From positions 1,736,001-1,800,000 of the forward strand of contig NZ_CP040748.1 in NCBI RefSeq assembly GCF_006007965.1: DNA of 64,000 nt. The letters run 5' to 3'. This document shows, piece after piece, positions 26,277 through 35,220 of this stretch (positions are counted from its first letter, which is position 1; every line of letters starts with the position of its first letter). Made by a program: the position numbers and the translations under genes. The stretch comes from Nocardioides jishulii. GTDB lineage: Bacteria > Actinomycetota > Actinomycetes > Propionibacteriales > Nocardioidaceae. The notes beneath the pieces are model-generated. The model saw only the letters and a program-made list of their open reading frames with translations, did not search any database and had not been told where the DNA came from.

Positions 26277-27446
26277 ATGCAGTTCGGAATCTTCACCGTC
26301 GGGGACGTGACCACCGACCCGACCACCGGTCACACGCCGAGCGAGCACGAACGCATCAAGGCCACGGTCGCCATCGCCCGCAAGGCCGAAGAGGTCGGCC
26401 TGGACGTGATGGCCTTCGGCCAGCACCACAACCCGCCGTTCGCCGCGAGCTCACCCACCACCACGATGGCCTACGTCGCCGCCCAGACCGAGCGCCTGCT
26501 GCTGTCGACCTCGACGACCCTCATCACCACCACCGACCCGGTCCGGATCGCGGAGGACTACGCCCAGCTCCAGCACCTCGCCGACGGTCGCGTCGACCTG
26601 ATGCTCGGCCGCGGCAACACCGGTCCCGTCTACCCGTGGTTCGGCAAGGACATCCGCGAGGGCATCGAGCTGGCCGTCGAGAACTACGCCCTCCTGCACC
26701 GACTCTGGCGCGAGGACGTCGTCAACTGGCAGGGCAAGCACCGCACCCCGTTGCAGGGGTTCACGGCGACCCCGCGCCCGCTCGACGGTGTCGCGCCCTT
26801 CGTGTGGCACGGATCGATCCGCAGTCCCGAGATCGCCGAGCAGGCCGCCTACTACGGCGACGGGTTCTTCTCCAACCACATCTTCTGGCCGCCCACCCAC
26901 ACCGCGCAGATGGTGCAGCTCTACCGCCGCCGCTTCGAGCACTACGGCCACGGCAAGGCCCACCAGGCGTTCGTCGGCCTGGGTGGCCAGGCCTTCATCG
27001 CGCGCAACAGCCAGGACGCCGTGCGCCAGTTCCGGCCCTACTTCGACAACGCGCCGGTCTACGGCCACGGGCCGTCGCTCGAGGAGTTCACGGCGGGCAC
27101 GCCGCTCTCGGTCGGGTCGCCGCAGCAGATCATCGAGAAGACGTTGGGATTCCGCGAGTACGCGGGCGACTACCAGCGCCAGCTGTGGCTGATGGACCAC
27201 GCAGGACTGCCGCTCAAGACCGTCCTGGAGCAGCTCGACCTCCTCGGCGAGGAGGTCGTCCCGGTGCTGCGCAAGGAGTTCGCGGCGCTGCGCCCTGCCG
27301 ACGTCCCGGAGGCCCCGACCCACGCCTCGCTGGTCGCGGCCGGGAAGGACGGAGCCGCTCACAGCGTTGCACCCACGTCACCGCACACGTCCGTGGCCGA
27401 CACCGTGACGGGTCGGTCGCCCCTGGTGGAGGAGAACCACGCATGA
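26277..27446 (+). CDS. LLM class flavin-dependent oxidoreductase, CE1758 family
   Basis: A 389-residue luciferase-like monooxygenase (MQFGIFTVGDV at the start, then LSTSTTLITTTDPVR and LMLGRGNTGPVYPWFG). It needs reduced FMN, which the next gene can supply; the two overlap by ATGA. The substrate is unknown. AGGAG lies 7 nt before ATG 26277. The promoter region holds a direct repeat GTTCA-CC-GTTCA (26250-26261). The 160 nt upstream of the ATG hold no other gene. Confidence 0.9.
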   Translation: MQFGIFTVGDVTTDPTTGHTPSEHERIKATVAIARKAEEVGLDVMAFGQHHNPPFAASSPTTTMAYVAAQTERLLLSTSTTLITTTDPVRIAEDYAQLQHLADGRVDLMLGRGNTGPVYPWFGKDIREGIELAVENYALLHRLWREDVVNWQGKHRTPLQGFTATPRPLDGVAPFVWHGSIRSPEIAEQAAYYGDGFFSNHIFWPPTHTAQMVQLYRRRFEHYGHGKAHQAFVGLGGQAFIARNSQDAVRQFRPYFDNAPVYGHGPSLEEFTAGTPLSVGSPQQIIEKTLGFREYAGDYQRQLWLMDHAGLPLKTVLEQLDLLGEEVVPVLRKEFAALRPADVPEAPTHASLVAAGKDGAAHSVAPTSPHTSVADTVTGRSPLVEENHA

Positions 27447-28060
27447 GCACCCGACTGGTCGTCGTCAGCGCCGGCCTGAGCAACCCGTCGTCCACCCGCG
27501 TCCTGGCGGACCTGCTGACGCGACAGGCGGTGGAGGCACTCGCGGCGCACGACGAGGTCGACGTCGAGGTGATCGAGCTGCGTCCGCTGGCCCGCGCCCT
27601 GGCCGACCGCCTGGTGACCGGGTTCCCCGCCGACGAGCTGGCCCGCGCGCTGGACACCGTGCGCTCCGCCGATGCCCTCGTGGCCGTGACCCCGGTGTTC
27701 TCGGCGTCCTACTCGGGACTCTTCAAGATGTTCTTCGACGTGATGGAGCCAGGCCTGCTCGAGGGCAAGCCCGTGCTCATGGGCGCCACGGCCGGCACGG
27801 CTCGCCACTCACTGGTGCTCGAGCACGCGATGCGCCCGCTCTTCTCCTACCTGCGGGCGGTCCCCGTGCCGACCGCGGTCTTCGCGGCCACCGAGGACTT
27901 CGGCTCTGACGCTGCGGGGTCCCTCGACGCCCGCGCGGAGCGGGCGTCCAGGGAACTGGCCTCGATGCTCGGGGCGACGAGTCGGCTCGCCGCCGAGGAG
28001 ACCCCCAGGGACACGTTCACCGATCCCGTCCCCTTCGAGGAGATGCTCGGCCGACTCTGA
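27443..28060 (+). CDS. NAD(P)H-dependent FMN reductase, CE1759 family
   Basis: A 205-residue flavodoxin-fold reductase. VVSAGLSNPSSTRVLAD is the phosphate-binding loop, and VTPVFSASYSGLFKMFFDVM the flavin-site region. It overlaps the CE1758-type monooxygenase by 4 nt and very likely feeds it FMNH2. A strong GC-rich hairpin follows the stop. Confidence 0.9.
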   Translation: MSTRLVVVSAGLSNPSSTRVLADLLTRQAVEALAAHDEVDVEVIELRPLARALADRLVTGFPADELARALDTVRSADALVAVTPVFSASYSGLFKMFFDVMEPGLLEGKPVLMGATAGTARHSLVLEHAMRPLFSYLRAVPVPTAVFAATEDFGSDAAGSLDARAERASRELASMLGATSRLAAEETPRDTFTDPVPFEEMLGRL

Positions 28061-28076
28061 CGCAACCGCGCTGACA

Positions 28077-28109
28077 CGACGGAGGCCGCCCCACCGGGCG
28101 GCCCCGTCG
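28077..28109. terminator. Bidirectional terminator hairpin
   Basis: CGACGG, a bulged A, then GGCCGCCC-cacc-GGGCGGCC, then CCGTCG: 14 base pairs with one bulge. It lies between two convergent genes. There is no T tract, which is common in high-GC actinobacteria. Confidence 0.7.
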
Positions 28110-28111
28110 GC

Positions 28112-28633
28112 TCAGCGCTGGTAGGTGCCGTGGATCACGGCGCGCCCCAGGGTCTTGAAGACGAGGTTGAAGCTCATGACGGCGTTCGAGGCGTCACCGT
28201 CGATGCCCAACGTCTCCTCCGCCACGGCGTGCACCACGAAGTAGTAGCGGTGCGGGTGGTCGCCGGGCGGGGGAGCGGCGCCCATGAAGCCCGTGGCGCC
28301 GCCGTCGTTGCGCAGGTGGAACGCACCGGCCGGAAGGGTGTCGTCGGTGATGCCCGCCGGCAACGAGGTGACGTCTGCGGGGATGTCGACCAGCGCCCAG
28401 TGCCAGAAGCCGGAGGGTGTCGGCGCGTCGGGGTCGAAGCACGTGACGACGTACGAATTGGTGCCCTCCGGTGCGCCCGACCACGTCAGCTGGGGCGAGG
28501 TGTTGCCGCGGTCGGCGACCTGGGCGTCGGCGAGCGGCTGGCCGTCGACGACGTCGTCGGAGGTGACGTCGAACCGGGGGACGGCCGGGAGCAGGGCGTA
28601 GGGGTCCGGGGCCACGGGGCGTTCGAGGTTCAT
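28112..28633 (-). CDS. PEBP family protein (YbhB/YbcL, Raf-kinase-inhibitor-like)
   Basis: A 173-residue phosphatidylethanolamine-binding-protein fold. The ligand pocket is seen in [20 protein letters not shown] and the later [10 protein letters not shown]. Function in bacteria is poorly defined. The start at 28633 is supported by TAGAGT 8 nt upstream; a longer frame upstream is not needed. Confidence 0.9.
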   Translation of the reverse strand: MNLERPVAPDPYALLPAVPRFDVTSDDVVDGQPLADAQVADRGNTSPQLTWSGAPEGTNSYVVTCFDPDAPTPSGFWHWALVDIPADVTSLPAGITDDTLPAGAFHLRNDGGATGFMGAAPPPGDHPHRYYFVVHAVAEETLGIDGDASNAVMSFNLVFKTLGRAVIHGTYQR

Positions 28634-28641
28634 GCCCGATG

Positions 28642-28647
28642 ACTCTA
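28642..28647 (-). promoter_or_regulatory. -10 for leaderless PEBP mRNA
   Basis: TAGAGT on the minus strand, 8 nt, then ATG at 28633. Confidence 0.55.
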
Positions 28648-28694
28648 GCGAGACCCGTGCAGGACGACAGTCCGCAGCAGGGAGAATGTGGGGC

Positions 28695-29927
28695 ATGAAC
28701 GCCCCCGCTCCCTATCCCACCGGTCTGCGCCTGAACGGGCGCCGCGTCGTCGTCGTCGGTGGTGGCCACGTCGCCCAGCGCCGCATCCCGGCGCTCATCG
28801 ACGCCGGCGCCGACGTCCTGGTGGTTGCTCCGGAGGTCACTCCCGCCATCGAGGGCATGGAGCAGGAGATCACCCTCGCGCTGCGGCCCTTCGTCGAGTC
28901 CGACCTCACCGACGCGTGGTACTGCATCGCCGCCACCGACGTCCCGGAGGTGAACGCCGAGGTGGCGGCCGCCTGCGAGACCCGCCGGATCTTCTGCGTG
29001 CGCAGCGACGACGCCACCGGCGGCAGCGCGTGGACACCCGCCGTCGGACGCCACGGCTCCGTCACCGTGGCCGTGCTGGGCAACCGCGAGCCGCGCCAGT
29101 CCGCCGCCCTGCGCGACGACATCCTCACCGCCCTGCGCGACGGGCAGCTCAACGCCACGGGCGCACTCGACCGCACGCCGGGCGTCGTCATCGTCGGCGG
29201 TGGCCCCGGCGATCCCGAGCTCGTCACGGTGGCCGCCCGTCACGCCCTGGCCTCCGCCGACGTGGTCGTCGCCGACCGCCTCGCACCGCGCGCCCTGCTG
29301 GACGAGCTCGGACCGCACGTGGAGCTCCTCGACGTCACCAAGCTCCCCCGCGGACGCAGCGCACGCCAGGAGTACATCAACGACGTGATCGTCGAGAAGG
29401 CGCGTGAGGGCAAGCGGGTCATCCGGTTCAAGGGCGGGGACAACTTCGTCTTCGGTCGCGGCTTCGAGGAGGTCCAGGCCTGCCGTGCGGCGGGCGTGCC
29501 GGTGACGGTGATCCCGGGACTCAGCTCGTCGGTGGCCGTGCCGGGCCTCGCGCAGATCCCGGTGACCCACCGTGGCGTGGCCCACGAGTTCACCGTCGTC
29601 TCGGGGCACCTCCCACCGGGACACGACGAGTCGCTGGTCGAGTGGCCGGCTCTGGCTCGGCTGCGTGGCACCCTGGTGCTCCTGATGGCCGTGGAGAACG
29701 CTCCCGCCATCGCCGCCACCCTGGTGGAGCACGGTCGTGACCCGCACACCCCCGTCGCGGTGATCTGCGACGGCACGATGCCGACGGAACGCACGGTGCT
29801 GTCGACCCTCGCGACGCTCTCCGACGACCTCGCGGCCCAGGGCGTACGCCCGCCCGCGATCATCGTGGTCGGCGACGTGGTCGCGGTCGCCCACCCCGAG
29901 CGCTACGCCACCGTCGGGCAGGGGTGA
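28695..29927 (+). CDS. cysG: Siroheme synthase: precorrin-2 dehydrogenase fused to uroporphyrinogen-III C-methyltransferase
   Basis: A 410-residue fusion. Residues 10-155 form the NAD-binding CysG_B-like domain ([15 protein letters not shown]). Residues 160-400 form the methyltransferase ([18 protein letters not shown], then [15 protein letters not shown], then [20 protein letters not shown]). The protein makes precorrin-2 and oxidises it to sirohydrochlorin. Compared with E. coli CysG (about 457 residues) it is shorter, and a ferrochelatase role is uncertain. No sulfite or nitrite reductase is adjacent. Confidence 0.92.
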   Translation: MNAPAPYPTGLRLNGRRVVVVGGGHVAQRRIPALIDAGADVLVVAPEVTPAIEGMEQEITLALRPFVESDLTDAWYCIAATDVPEVNAEVAAACETRRIFCVRSDDATGGSAWTPAVGRHGSVTVAVLGNREPRQSAALRDDILTALRDGQLNATGALDRTPGVVIVGGGPGDPELVTVAARHALASADVVVADRLAPRALLDELGPHVELLDVTKLPRGRSARQEYINDVIVEKAREGKRVIRFKGGDNFVFGRGFEEVQACRAAGVPVTVIPGLSSSVAVPGLAQIPVTHRGVAHEFTVVSGHLPPGHDESLVEWPALARLRGTLVLLMAVENAPAIAATLVEHGRDPHTPVAVICDGTMPTERTVLSTLATLSDDLAAQGVRPPAIIVVGDVVAVAHPERYATVGQG

Positions 29928-29934
29928 GGCGCCG

Positions 29935-30738
29935 ATGGCCACGTACGTCGAGATCGAGTCGCCCGACGACCCGCGGCTCAACGACTACCGCAACCTGCGC
30001 GACGTCCAGCTGAGGCAGAGCCTGGAGGCCGAGCACGGCCTCTTCCTCGCCGAGGGCGAGAAGGTCGTGCGCCGTGCGGTCGAGGGCGGCTTCGCCCCAC
30101 GCTCGTTCCTGATGGCACCGCGCTGGCTCGACGGCCTGCGTGACGTGCTGGACCGCAGCGACGCGCCCTGCTACGTCCTCTCCGAGGACCTGGCCGAGGA
30201 GGTGACCGGGTTCCACGTGCACCGCGGAGCACTCGCCTCCCTGCACCGCCGCGAGCTGCCGAGCGTCGAGGAGGTGCTCGACGGCGCCCGGTCGGTGCTC
30301 GTGCTCGAGGACGTCGTCGACCACACCAACGTGGGCGCCATCTTCCGGTCCGGCGCAGCCCTGGGCTTCGACGCCGTCCTCCTCTCGCCGCGCTGTGCCG
30401 ACCCGCTCTACCGGCGCGCGGTCAAGGTGGCCATGGGCAGCGTGTTCTCGGTGCCGTGGACCCGTCTGCCCGAGTGGTACGACGCCCTGCCGCGGCTCTC
30501 CGACGCCGGGTTCACCACCATCGCCCTCACCCTGGCGCCGGACGCCGTGCCGGTGGAGGAGGCCGTACGCGGCGTCGACCGCCTCGCGCTCGTCCTGGGG
30601 TCAGAGGGACCTGGCATCTCGGAGCGGTGGCAGCGCGTCGCCGACAAGCGGGCCATCATCCCGATGGCGGCCGGGATCGACAGCCTCAACGTGGCGGCTG
30701 CCTCGGCCGTGGCCTGCTACGTGGCTGCACGCCGCTGA
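29935..30738 (+). CDS. TrmH family RNA 2'-O-methyltransferase
   Basis: A 267-residue SpoU/TrmH protein. The three knot motifs are EDVVDHTNVGAIFRSGAALG, ALVLGSEGPGIS and IPMAAGIDSLNVAAASAVACY. An N-terminal substrate-binding region precedes them (LRQSLEAEHGLFLAEGEKVV). It methylates rRNA or tRNA; the site is not predictable. It starts 7 nt after the siroheme synthase gene. Confidence 0.92.
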   Translation: MATYVEIESPDDPRLNDYRNLRDVQLRQSLEAEHGLFLAEGEKVVRRAVEGGFAPRSFLMAPRWLDGLRDVLDRSDAPCYVLSEDLAEEVTGFHVHRGALASLHRRELPSVEEVLDGARSVLVLEDVVDHTNVGAIFRSGAALGFDAVLLSPRCADPLYRRAVKVAMGSVFSVPWTRLPEWYDALPRLSDAGFTTIALTLAPDAVPVEEAVRGVDRLALVLGSEGPGISERWQRVADKRAIIPMAAGIDSLNVAAASAVACYVAARR

Positions 30739-30761
30739 GGGTCGACGCCGAGGCCCAGCGT

Positions 30762-31346
30762 TCAGGAGGCCGGCCACTCCGGCGGGTACTTCGAGGCGAC
30801 CTTCTCGTGCGCCTTGGTGAGCTTCTTGCGCAGCTTCGTGGGCAGCCGGTCACCGAAGACCGTGCCGGCGGTGTGGTCGGTCTCGTGCTGGAGGCACCGA
30901 GCCAGCAGCCCGTCGCCCTCGAAGTGCACGGGCTCGCCGTCCAGGCCGACGCCGTCCACCGCTGCCCAGTCGGGCCGAGCGCACTCGGCGAAGGCGCCGG
31001 GGAAGGACAGGCAGCCCTCGTCGTCGACGTCGAGGTGACGCTGACCGGCGTCGGGGAGCGTCAGGCGCGGGTTGCACACCACCCCGACCGTGTGGCGTCC
31101 AGAGGCGTCGGGACAGTCGAAGACGAAGAGCGAGACGTCCTCGCCGATCTGACACGCGGCGAGCCCTACGCCCTCCGCGGCATACATCGTGGCCACCATG
31201 TCGGCCGCGAGCTGTCTGAGGGCGTCGTCGAAGACGGTGACCTGCTGCTGGGGCCGGTGCATCACGTCGGTGCCCCAGCGCGTCATGGGGCGCACCACGC
31301 CTCCGTCGGGAAGAGGACCGTGGGGGGAGAGGGGAGGCTCGGACAT
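30762..31346 (-). CDS. def: Peptide deformylase
   Basis: A 194-residue enzyme that removes the formyl group from nascent proteins. All three motifs are present: GVGLAACQIG (59-68), EGCLS (110-114) and HETDH (154-158), giving the Cys-His-His metal site. The ATG at 31346 is set by a TAGGAT hexamer 7 nt upstream, not the longer upstream frame. Confidence 0.95.
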   Translation of the reverse strand: MSEPPLSPHGPLPDGGVVRPMTRWGTDVMHRPQQQVTVFDDALRQLAADMVATMYAAEGVGLAACQIGEDVSLFVFDCPDASGRHTVGVVCNPRLTLPDAGQRHLDVDDEGCLSFPGAFAECARPDWAAVDGVGLDGEPVHFEGDGLLARCLQHETDHTAGTVFGDRLPTKLRKKLTKAHEKVASKYPPEWPAS

Positions 31347-31353
31347 GCCCACG

Positions 31354-31359
31354 ATCCTA
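31354..31359 (-). promoter_or_regulatory. -10 for leaderless def mRNA
   Basis: TAGGAT on the minus strand, 7 nt, then ATG at 31346. Confidence 0.65.
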
Positions 31360-31408
31360 GTCGCGACCCCGAAGTGATCTGGCTCACACATGTCGCTGTG
31401 GCAGCGGG

Positions 31409-31425
31409 TGTAACTCCGAGTTACA
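31409..31425. promoter_or_regulatory. Perfect 17-bp palindrome, putative operator
   Basis: TGTAACTC-C-GAGTTACA has perfect 8-bp arms. It overlaps a possible -10 (TTACAT, 31421-31426; 8 nt before ATG 31435) of the acyl-CoA dehydrogenase pair. The size and position suit a TetR- or GntR-type repressor of lipid catabolism; the regulator is not in the window. Confidence 0.65.
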
Positions 31426-31434
31426 TTTGTCGGC

Positions 31435-32787
31435 ATGTTGTTCTCATCACAGCGCGGACCCGGCGGCGCCCACGGCCTCGCGTCCAGCGAGACCAGGGCT
31501 CCGCTCGGTTACGCCGTCGCGGCGCTGAGCAAGCTGGCCCAGAGCGACCTCCTCGACCGGACCGGACTGCGCAAGCAGACCGAGCAGCTCGTCTTCACCG
31601 CCACCCGCGGAGGATTCAGGACGGCGGCCGCGGCCGGACGTGCGTTCGCCCGGCGGGGCTCCAAGGGACCGGGCGTACGCCCCACGACTCCCTCGGCGGG
31701 CGGCGTCTTCGACCTCACACCGACCGAGGACGAGCAGATGCTCGTCGACGTGGTCTCGGAGTTCGCGCAGGAGGTGCTGCGTCCGGCAGCGGCAGCAGCT
31801 GACGACGCGTGCGCCGCTCCCGAAGGCGCGCTCAGGTCGAGCGTGGAGATCGGACTGCCCATCCTCGGTGTGCCCGAGAGCCTGGGTGGCCTGGGCGACG
31901 AGCGGTCGGCAGTGGCGGGCACGCTCGTGACCGAGGCGCTCGCGCGAGGTGACATGGGACTCGCCGTCGCGACCCTGGCCCCAGGGGCCGTCGCCACGGC
32001 TCTCTCGCTGTGGGGCACGGACGAGCAGCAGCAGACCTACCTGCCCGCCTTCACGGGCGACGACGTCGCCACGGCGGCCTTGGCACTCGCGGAGCCCACC
32101 GTGCTCTTCGACGCCATGTCACCAGCGACCACGGCCGTACGCTCCGGCGACGGCTACCGGCTCACGGGCGTGAAGTCCGCGGTCGTGCGCGGCGCCGAGG
32201 CCGAGCTCTTCGTGGTGGGCGCCCAGCTGGAGGGCAAGCCGGCGCTCTTCGTGGTGCCGTCCTCGGCGGCGGGCATCGAGATCGAGGCCGACCCCTCGAT
32301 GGGCGTGCGAGCAGCCGGGCTGACCCGACTCAGCCTCACCGACACCCCGGCCGAGCTGCTCGGCGACACCGACGGCACCGCGTACGCGGACTGCGTCCGG
32401 CTCTCCCGCCTGGCCTGGTGCGCCCTCGCGGTCGGCACCGGCCAGGCCGTGCTCGACTACGTGAGCGACTACGTGAAGACCCGTGAGGCCTTCGGCGAGC
32501 CGGTGGCGCACCGCCAGTCGGTCGCCTTCATGGTGGCCGACATCGCCATCGAGCTGCAGGCCATGCGGCTGGTCACCTGGAAGGCCGCGTCACGCGCCGC
32601 GCAGGGGAAGGAGTTCGCCCGCGAGGTCGCCCTGGCGCGCAAGCTCTGCGCCGACAAGGGCATGAAGATCGGCCTCGACGGCGTCCAGCTGCTCGGGGGT
32701 CACGGCTTCGTCAAGGAGCACCCGGTGGAGCGGTGGTACCGCGACCTGCGGGCCGTCGGCCTGATGGAAGGAGCAGTCCTCGTCTGA
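31435..32787 (+). CDS. Acyl-CoA dehydrogenase, FadE24-like
   Basis: A 450-residue acyl-CoA dehydrogenase with an unusual 75-residue N-terminal extension (SSETRAPLGYAVAALSKLAQ, then FTATRGGFRTAAAAGRAF) before the usual domain, as in mycobacterial FadE24 (Rv3139). FAD-binding and catalytic-domain regions follow; the end LGGHGFVKEHPVERWYRDLR is typical. It precedes a FadE23-like gene by 13 nt, so the two probably act as a heteromeric enzyme. The substrate is unknown. Confidence 0.9.
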   Translation: MLFSSQRGPGGAHGLASSETRAPLGYAVAALSKLAQSDLLDRTGLRKQTEQLVFTATRGGFRTAAAAGRAFARRGSKGPGVRPTTPSAGGVFDLTPTEDEQMLVDVVSEFAQEVLRPAAAAADDACAAPEGALRSSVEIGLPILGVPESLGGLGDERSAVAGTLVTEALARGDMGLAVATLAPGAVATALSLWGTDEQQQTYLPAFTGDDVATAALALAEPTVLFDAMSPATTAVRSGDGYRLTGVKSAVVRGAEAELFVVGAQLEGKPALFVVPSSAAGIEIEADPSMGVRAAGLTRLSLTDTPAELLGDTDGTAYADCVRLSRLAWCALAVGTGQAVLDYVSDYVKTREAFGEPVAHRQSVAFMVADIAIELQAMRLVTWKAASRAAQGKEFAREVALARKLCADKGMKIGLDGVQLLGGHGFVKEHPVERWYRDLRAVGLMEGAVLV

Positions 32788-32800
32788 GGGCGGTAGACAC

Positions 32801-34027
32801 ATGATCAATCTCGAGACTCCGCGCAAGCACCGCATGGTGATCGACCAGGCCCACCAGGTCGCGATGAACATGCTCCGCCCCATCTCCCGCAAGTACGACC
32901 GTGCTGAGCACGCGTACCCCAAGGAGCTGGACATGCTGGCCGCCATGATCGACGGCCTCTCCGAGTCCGGCACCGCCGAGGGGGCCGGAGCCGCAGGGGC
33001 CAGCCAACCGACTCCTGCCGCCAAGGAGCCGCACGACCCGACGAAGGTGCGCAACGGCGCCAACCTCGCCTCCATCATGTCGGTGGCCGAGATGTGCTGG
33101 GGCGACACCGGACTGCTGCTGTCGATGCCCCGTCAGGGGCTGGGCAACGCGGCCATCGCCGCGGTGGCCAACGACGACCAGAAGGCGCGCTTCAAGAACG
33201 TCTGGGCCTCGATGGCGATCACCGAGCCCTCGATGGGCTCCGACTCCGCCGCCCTGACCACCACGGCGGTCAAGGACGGCGACCACTACGTCATCAACGG
33301 CGAGAAGATCTTCGTGACGTCGGGCGAGCGCTCCGACGCCGTCGTCGTGTGGGCCTCGCTCGACCGCTCGCTGGGACGCGCTGCGATCAAGTCCTTCGTC
33401 GTCGAGAAGGGCACCCCCGGCATGAAGGTCGAGCGCCTCGAGCACAAGCTCGGCATCCGTGCCTCCGACACCGCGGTGATCACCTTCACGGACTGTCGCG
33501 TTCCTGCCGAGAACCTCCTCGGCAGCCCGGAGATCGACGTCAAGGCCGGCTTCGGCGGCGCCATGGCGACCTTCGACAACACCCGGCCCCTGGTGGCGGC
33601 GATGGCCATCGGCTGCGCCCGCGCCTCCCTCGACCTCACGCGCGACCTCCTCGAGCAGGCCGGCGTCGTGATCGACTACGACCGTCCCGCCATCCTGCAG
33701 AGCGCGGCTGCGGCGACCTTCCTGGCCCTGGAGGCGGACTGGGAGGGAGCCAAGCTGCTGACGATGCAGGCAGCGTGGATGGCGGACAACAGGAAGCCCA
33801 ACTCGCTCGAGGCGTCGATGGCGAAGGCCAAGGCGGGTCGCGTCGGCTCGGCCGTCACGCTGGGGTGCGTGGAGCTCGCCGGCACCCTCGGCTACAGCGA
33901 GTCCGAGCTGCTGGAGAAGTGGTCGCGCGACTCCAAGATCCTCGACATCTTCGAGGGCACCCAGCAGATCCAGCAGCTGATCGTGGCCCGTCGTGTGCTC
34001 GGGCTGTCGAGCGCCGAGCTCAAGTGA
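32801..34027 (+). CDS. Acyl-CoA dehydrogenase, FadE23-like
   Basis: A 408-residue acyl-CoA dehydrogenase that pairs with the preceding gene. ITEPSMGSDSAALTTTAVK is the flavin-loop region, and the C-terminal FEGTQQIQQLIVARRVLG is the family signature. An insert rich in Gly/Ala (about 48-72) is similar to that of FadE23 (Rv3140). Heterodimeric acyl-CoA dehydrogenases are common in actinobacteria for steroid or branched substrates; that role is inferred. Confidence 0.9.
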   Translation: MINLETPRKHRMVIDQAHQVAMNMLRPISRKYDRAEHAYPKELDMLAAMIDGLSESGTAEGAGAAGASQPTPAAKEPHDPTKVRNGANLASIMSVAEMCWGDTGLLLSMPRQGLGNAAIAAVANDDQKARFKNVWASMAITEPSMGSDSAALTTTAVKDGDHYVINGEKIFVTSGERSDAVVVWASLDRSLGRAAIKSFVVEKGTPGMKVERLEHKLGIRASDTAVITFTDCRVPAENLLGSPEIDVKAGFGGAMATFDNTRPLVAAMAIGCARASLDLTRDLLEQAGVVIDYDRPAILQSAAAATFLALEADWEGAKLLTMQAAWMADNRKPNSLEASMAKAKAGRVGSAVTLGCVELAGTLGYSESELLEKWSRDSKILDIFEGTQQIQQLIVARRVLGLSSAELK

Positions 34028-34048
34028 GGCGTTGAGACCCCACCTCTG

Positions 34049-35170
34049 CTACGGCCCTGCCACCCGGTGACGGGAGGCGGGGCCGCTGGCATGCCCCGGG
34101 AGGAAGACGGGGGGCGGGTGCCCCGCGGCGAACGCGGCCCGCGTGACAGCCGCGACCACCTCGTCCCGTTGCTCCAACGGCACCAGCACGACGGCGCACC
34201 CGCCGAAACCGCCACCGGTCATCCGTGCGCCGAGTGCACCGGCGTCCACGGCGCTGGCCACGACGGTGTCGAGCTCGTCGCAACTGACCTCGTGGTCGTC
34301 GCGCAGGCTCGCGTGGGAGGCGCTGAACAACGCCCCGACCTCGACCCAGTCGCGCTGGCACACGGCGGCGACCACACGGCGTACGCGGTAGTTCTCGCTC
34401 TCCACGTGGCGCCGCCGGCGTGGCAGCGGGTCGTCGGCCCCCGCCACCTCCTCGGCGGGCAACGCCATGGCGGCCTCTGCCTCGGCCCGGCGAGCGGCGA
34501 ACGCGCCGTCATCGTTGGCGTGGCTCACCCCGGTGTCGACGACCAGGAGCTCGACCCCGTCCGTCTCCGGGTCCCACGCCACCTGCGTGAGTGACGGCAG
34601 GGAGCCTCCGGCAAAGTCGAGCAGCGATGCGTGGCCCGGGCGGGCCAACAGCGAGATCGTCTGGTCCATCCCACCGCTGGGGACGCCCACGTAGTCCTGC
34701 TCGGCGCGTACGCACGGCCCGAGGAGGTCGTGCGGCGACGCCGCCGTGAGCGCGGTGGCGACCGCGCAGATCAGGGCTGCCGAGCTCGACAGCCCCGACC
34801 CGAGCGGCACCGAGGACTCGACGTGGAGGTCGAGGCCCCCCTGCCACCCGACAGCCCGGAGCGCGCCAACCACGTACGCCGCCCAGCCCTGCACCCGCTC
34901 GCTCTCCGGTGCCAGGACGGAGACGTTGCCTGCCCACACGAGATCCGCACCGCTCGACAGCGCGATCGACGTGTCGTCGCGCGGTGCCGCCGCGACCCAG
35001 GTGGCGAGGGGCAGCGCGATCGGGAGGCACAGTCCGCCGAGGTAGTCGGTGTGCTCACCGACGAGGTTGACCCGACCGGGCGCGCTGGCGGCCCACGTGG
35101 GAGGCCGGCCGTGGCGTCGTGAGAACTCCTGCACGGTCCGGGGGAGCAGATCGGGGGCCTGGGTCAGCAC
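34049..35170 (-). CDS. galK: Galactokinase
   Basis: A 373-residue GHMP kinase. The galactokinase signature PGRVNLVGEHTDYLGG (31-46) is complete, with ATP loop PLGSGLSSSAAL and motif MTGGGFGGCAVVLV near the end. It phosphorylates galactose in the Leloir pathway. galT and galE are not adjacent. The GTG start at 35170 lies 6 nt after the minus-strand hexamer at 35177-35182. Confidence 0.93.
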   Translation of the reverse strand: MLTQAPDLLPRTVQEFSRRHGRPPTWAASAPGRVNLVGEHTDYLGGLCLPIALPLATWVAAAPRDDTSIALSSGADLVWAGNVSVLAPESERVQGWAAYVVGALRAVGWQGGLDLHVESSVPLGSGLSSSAALICAVATALTAASPHDLLGPCVRAEQDYVGVPSGGMDQTISLLARPGHASLLDFAGGSLPSLTQVAWDPETDGVELLVVDTGVSHANDDGAFAARRAEAEAAMALPAEEVAGADDPLPRRRRHVESENYRVRRVVAAVCQRDWVEVGALFSASHASLRDDHEVSCDELDTVVASAVDAGALGARMTGGGFGGCAVVLVPLEQRDEVVAAVTRAAFAAGHPPPVFLPGHASGPASRHRVAGP

Positions 35171-35176
35171 GCCGTG

Positions 35177-35186
35177 AGCCTAGGCT
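35177..35186. promoter_or_regulatory. Symmetric -10 element shared by galK and the nucleosidase gene
   Basis: AGCCTAGGCT is a perfect palindrome containing TAGGCT on both strands. On the minus strand it is 6 nt from galK GTG. On the plus strand transcription would start near 35193, giving a 28-nt leader before ATG 35221 with GGAG at 35212-35215. Confidence 0.55.
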
Positions 35187-35220
35187 GTCCCGGTCACCCC
35201 CAACCAGCCACGGAGATTCC

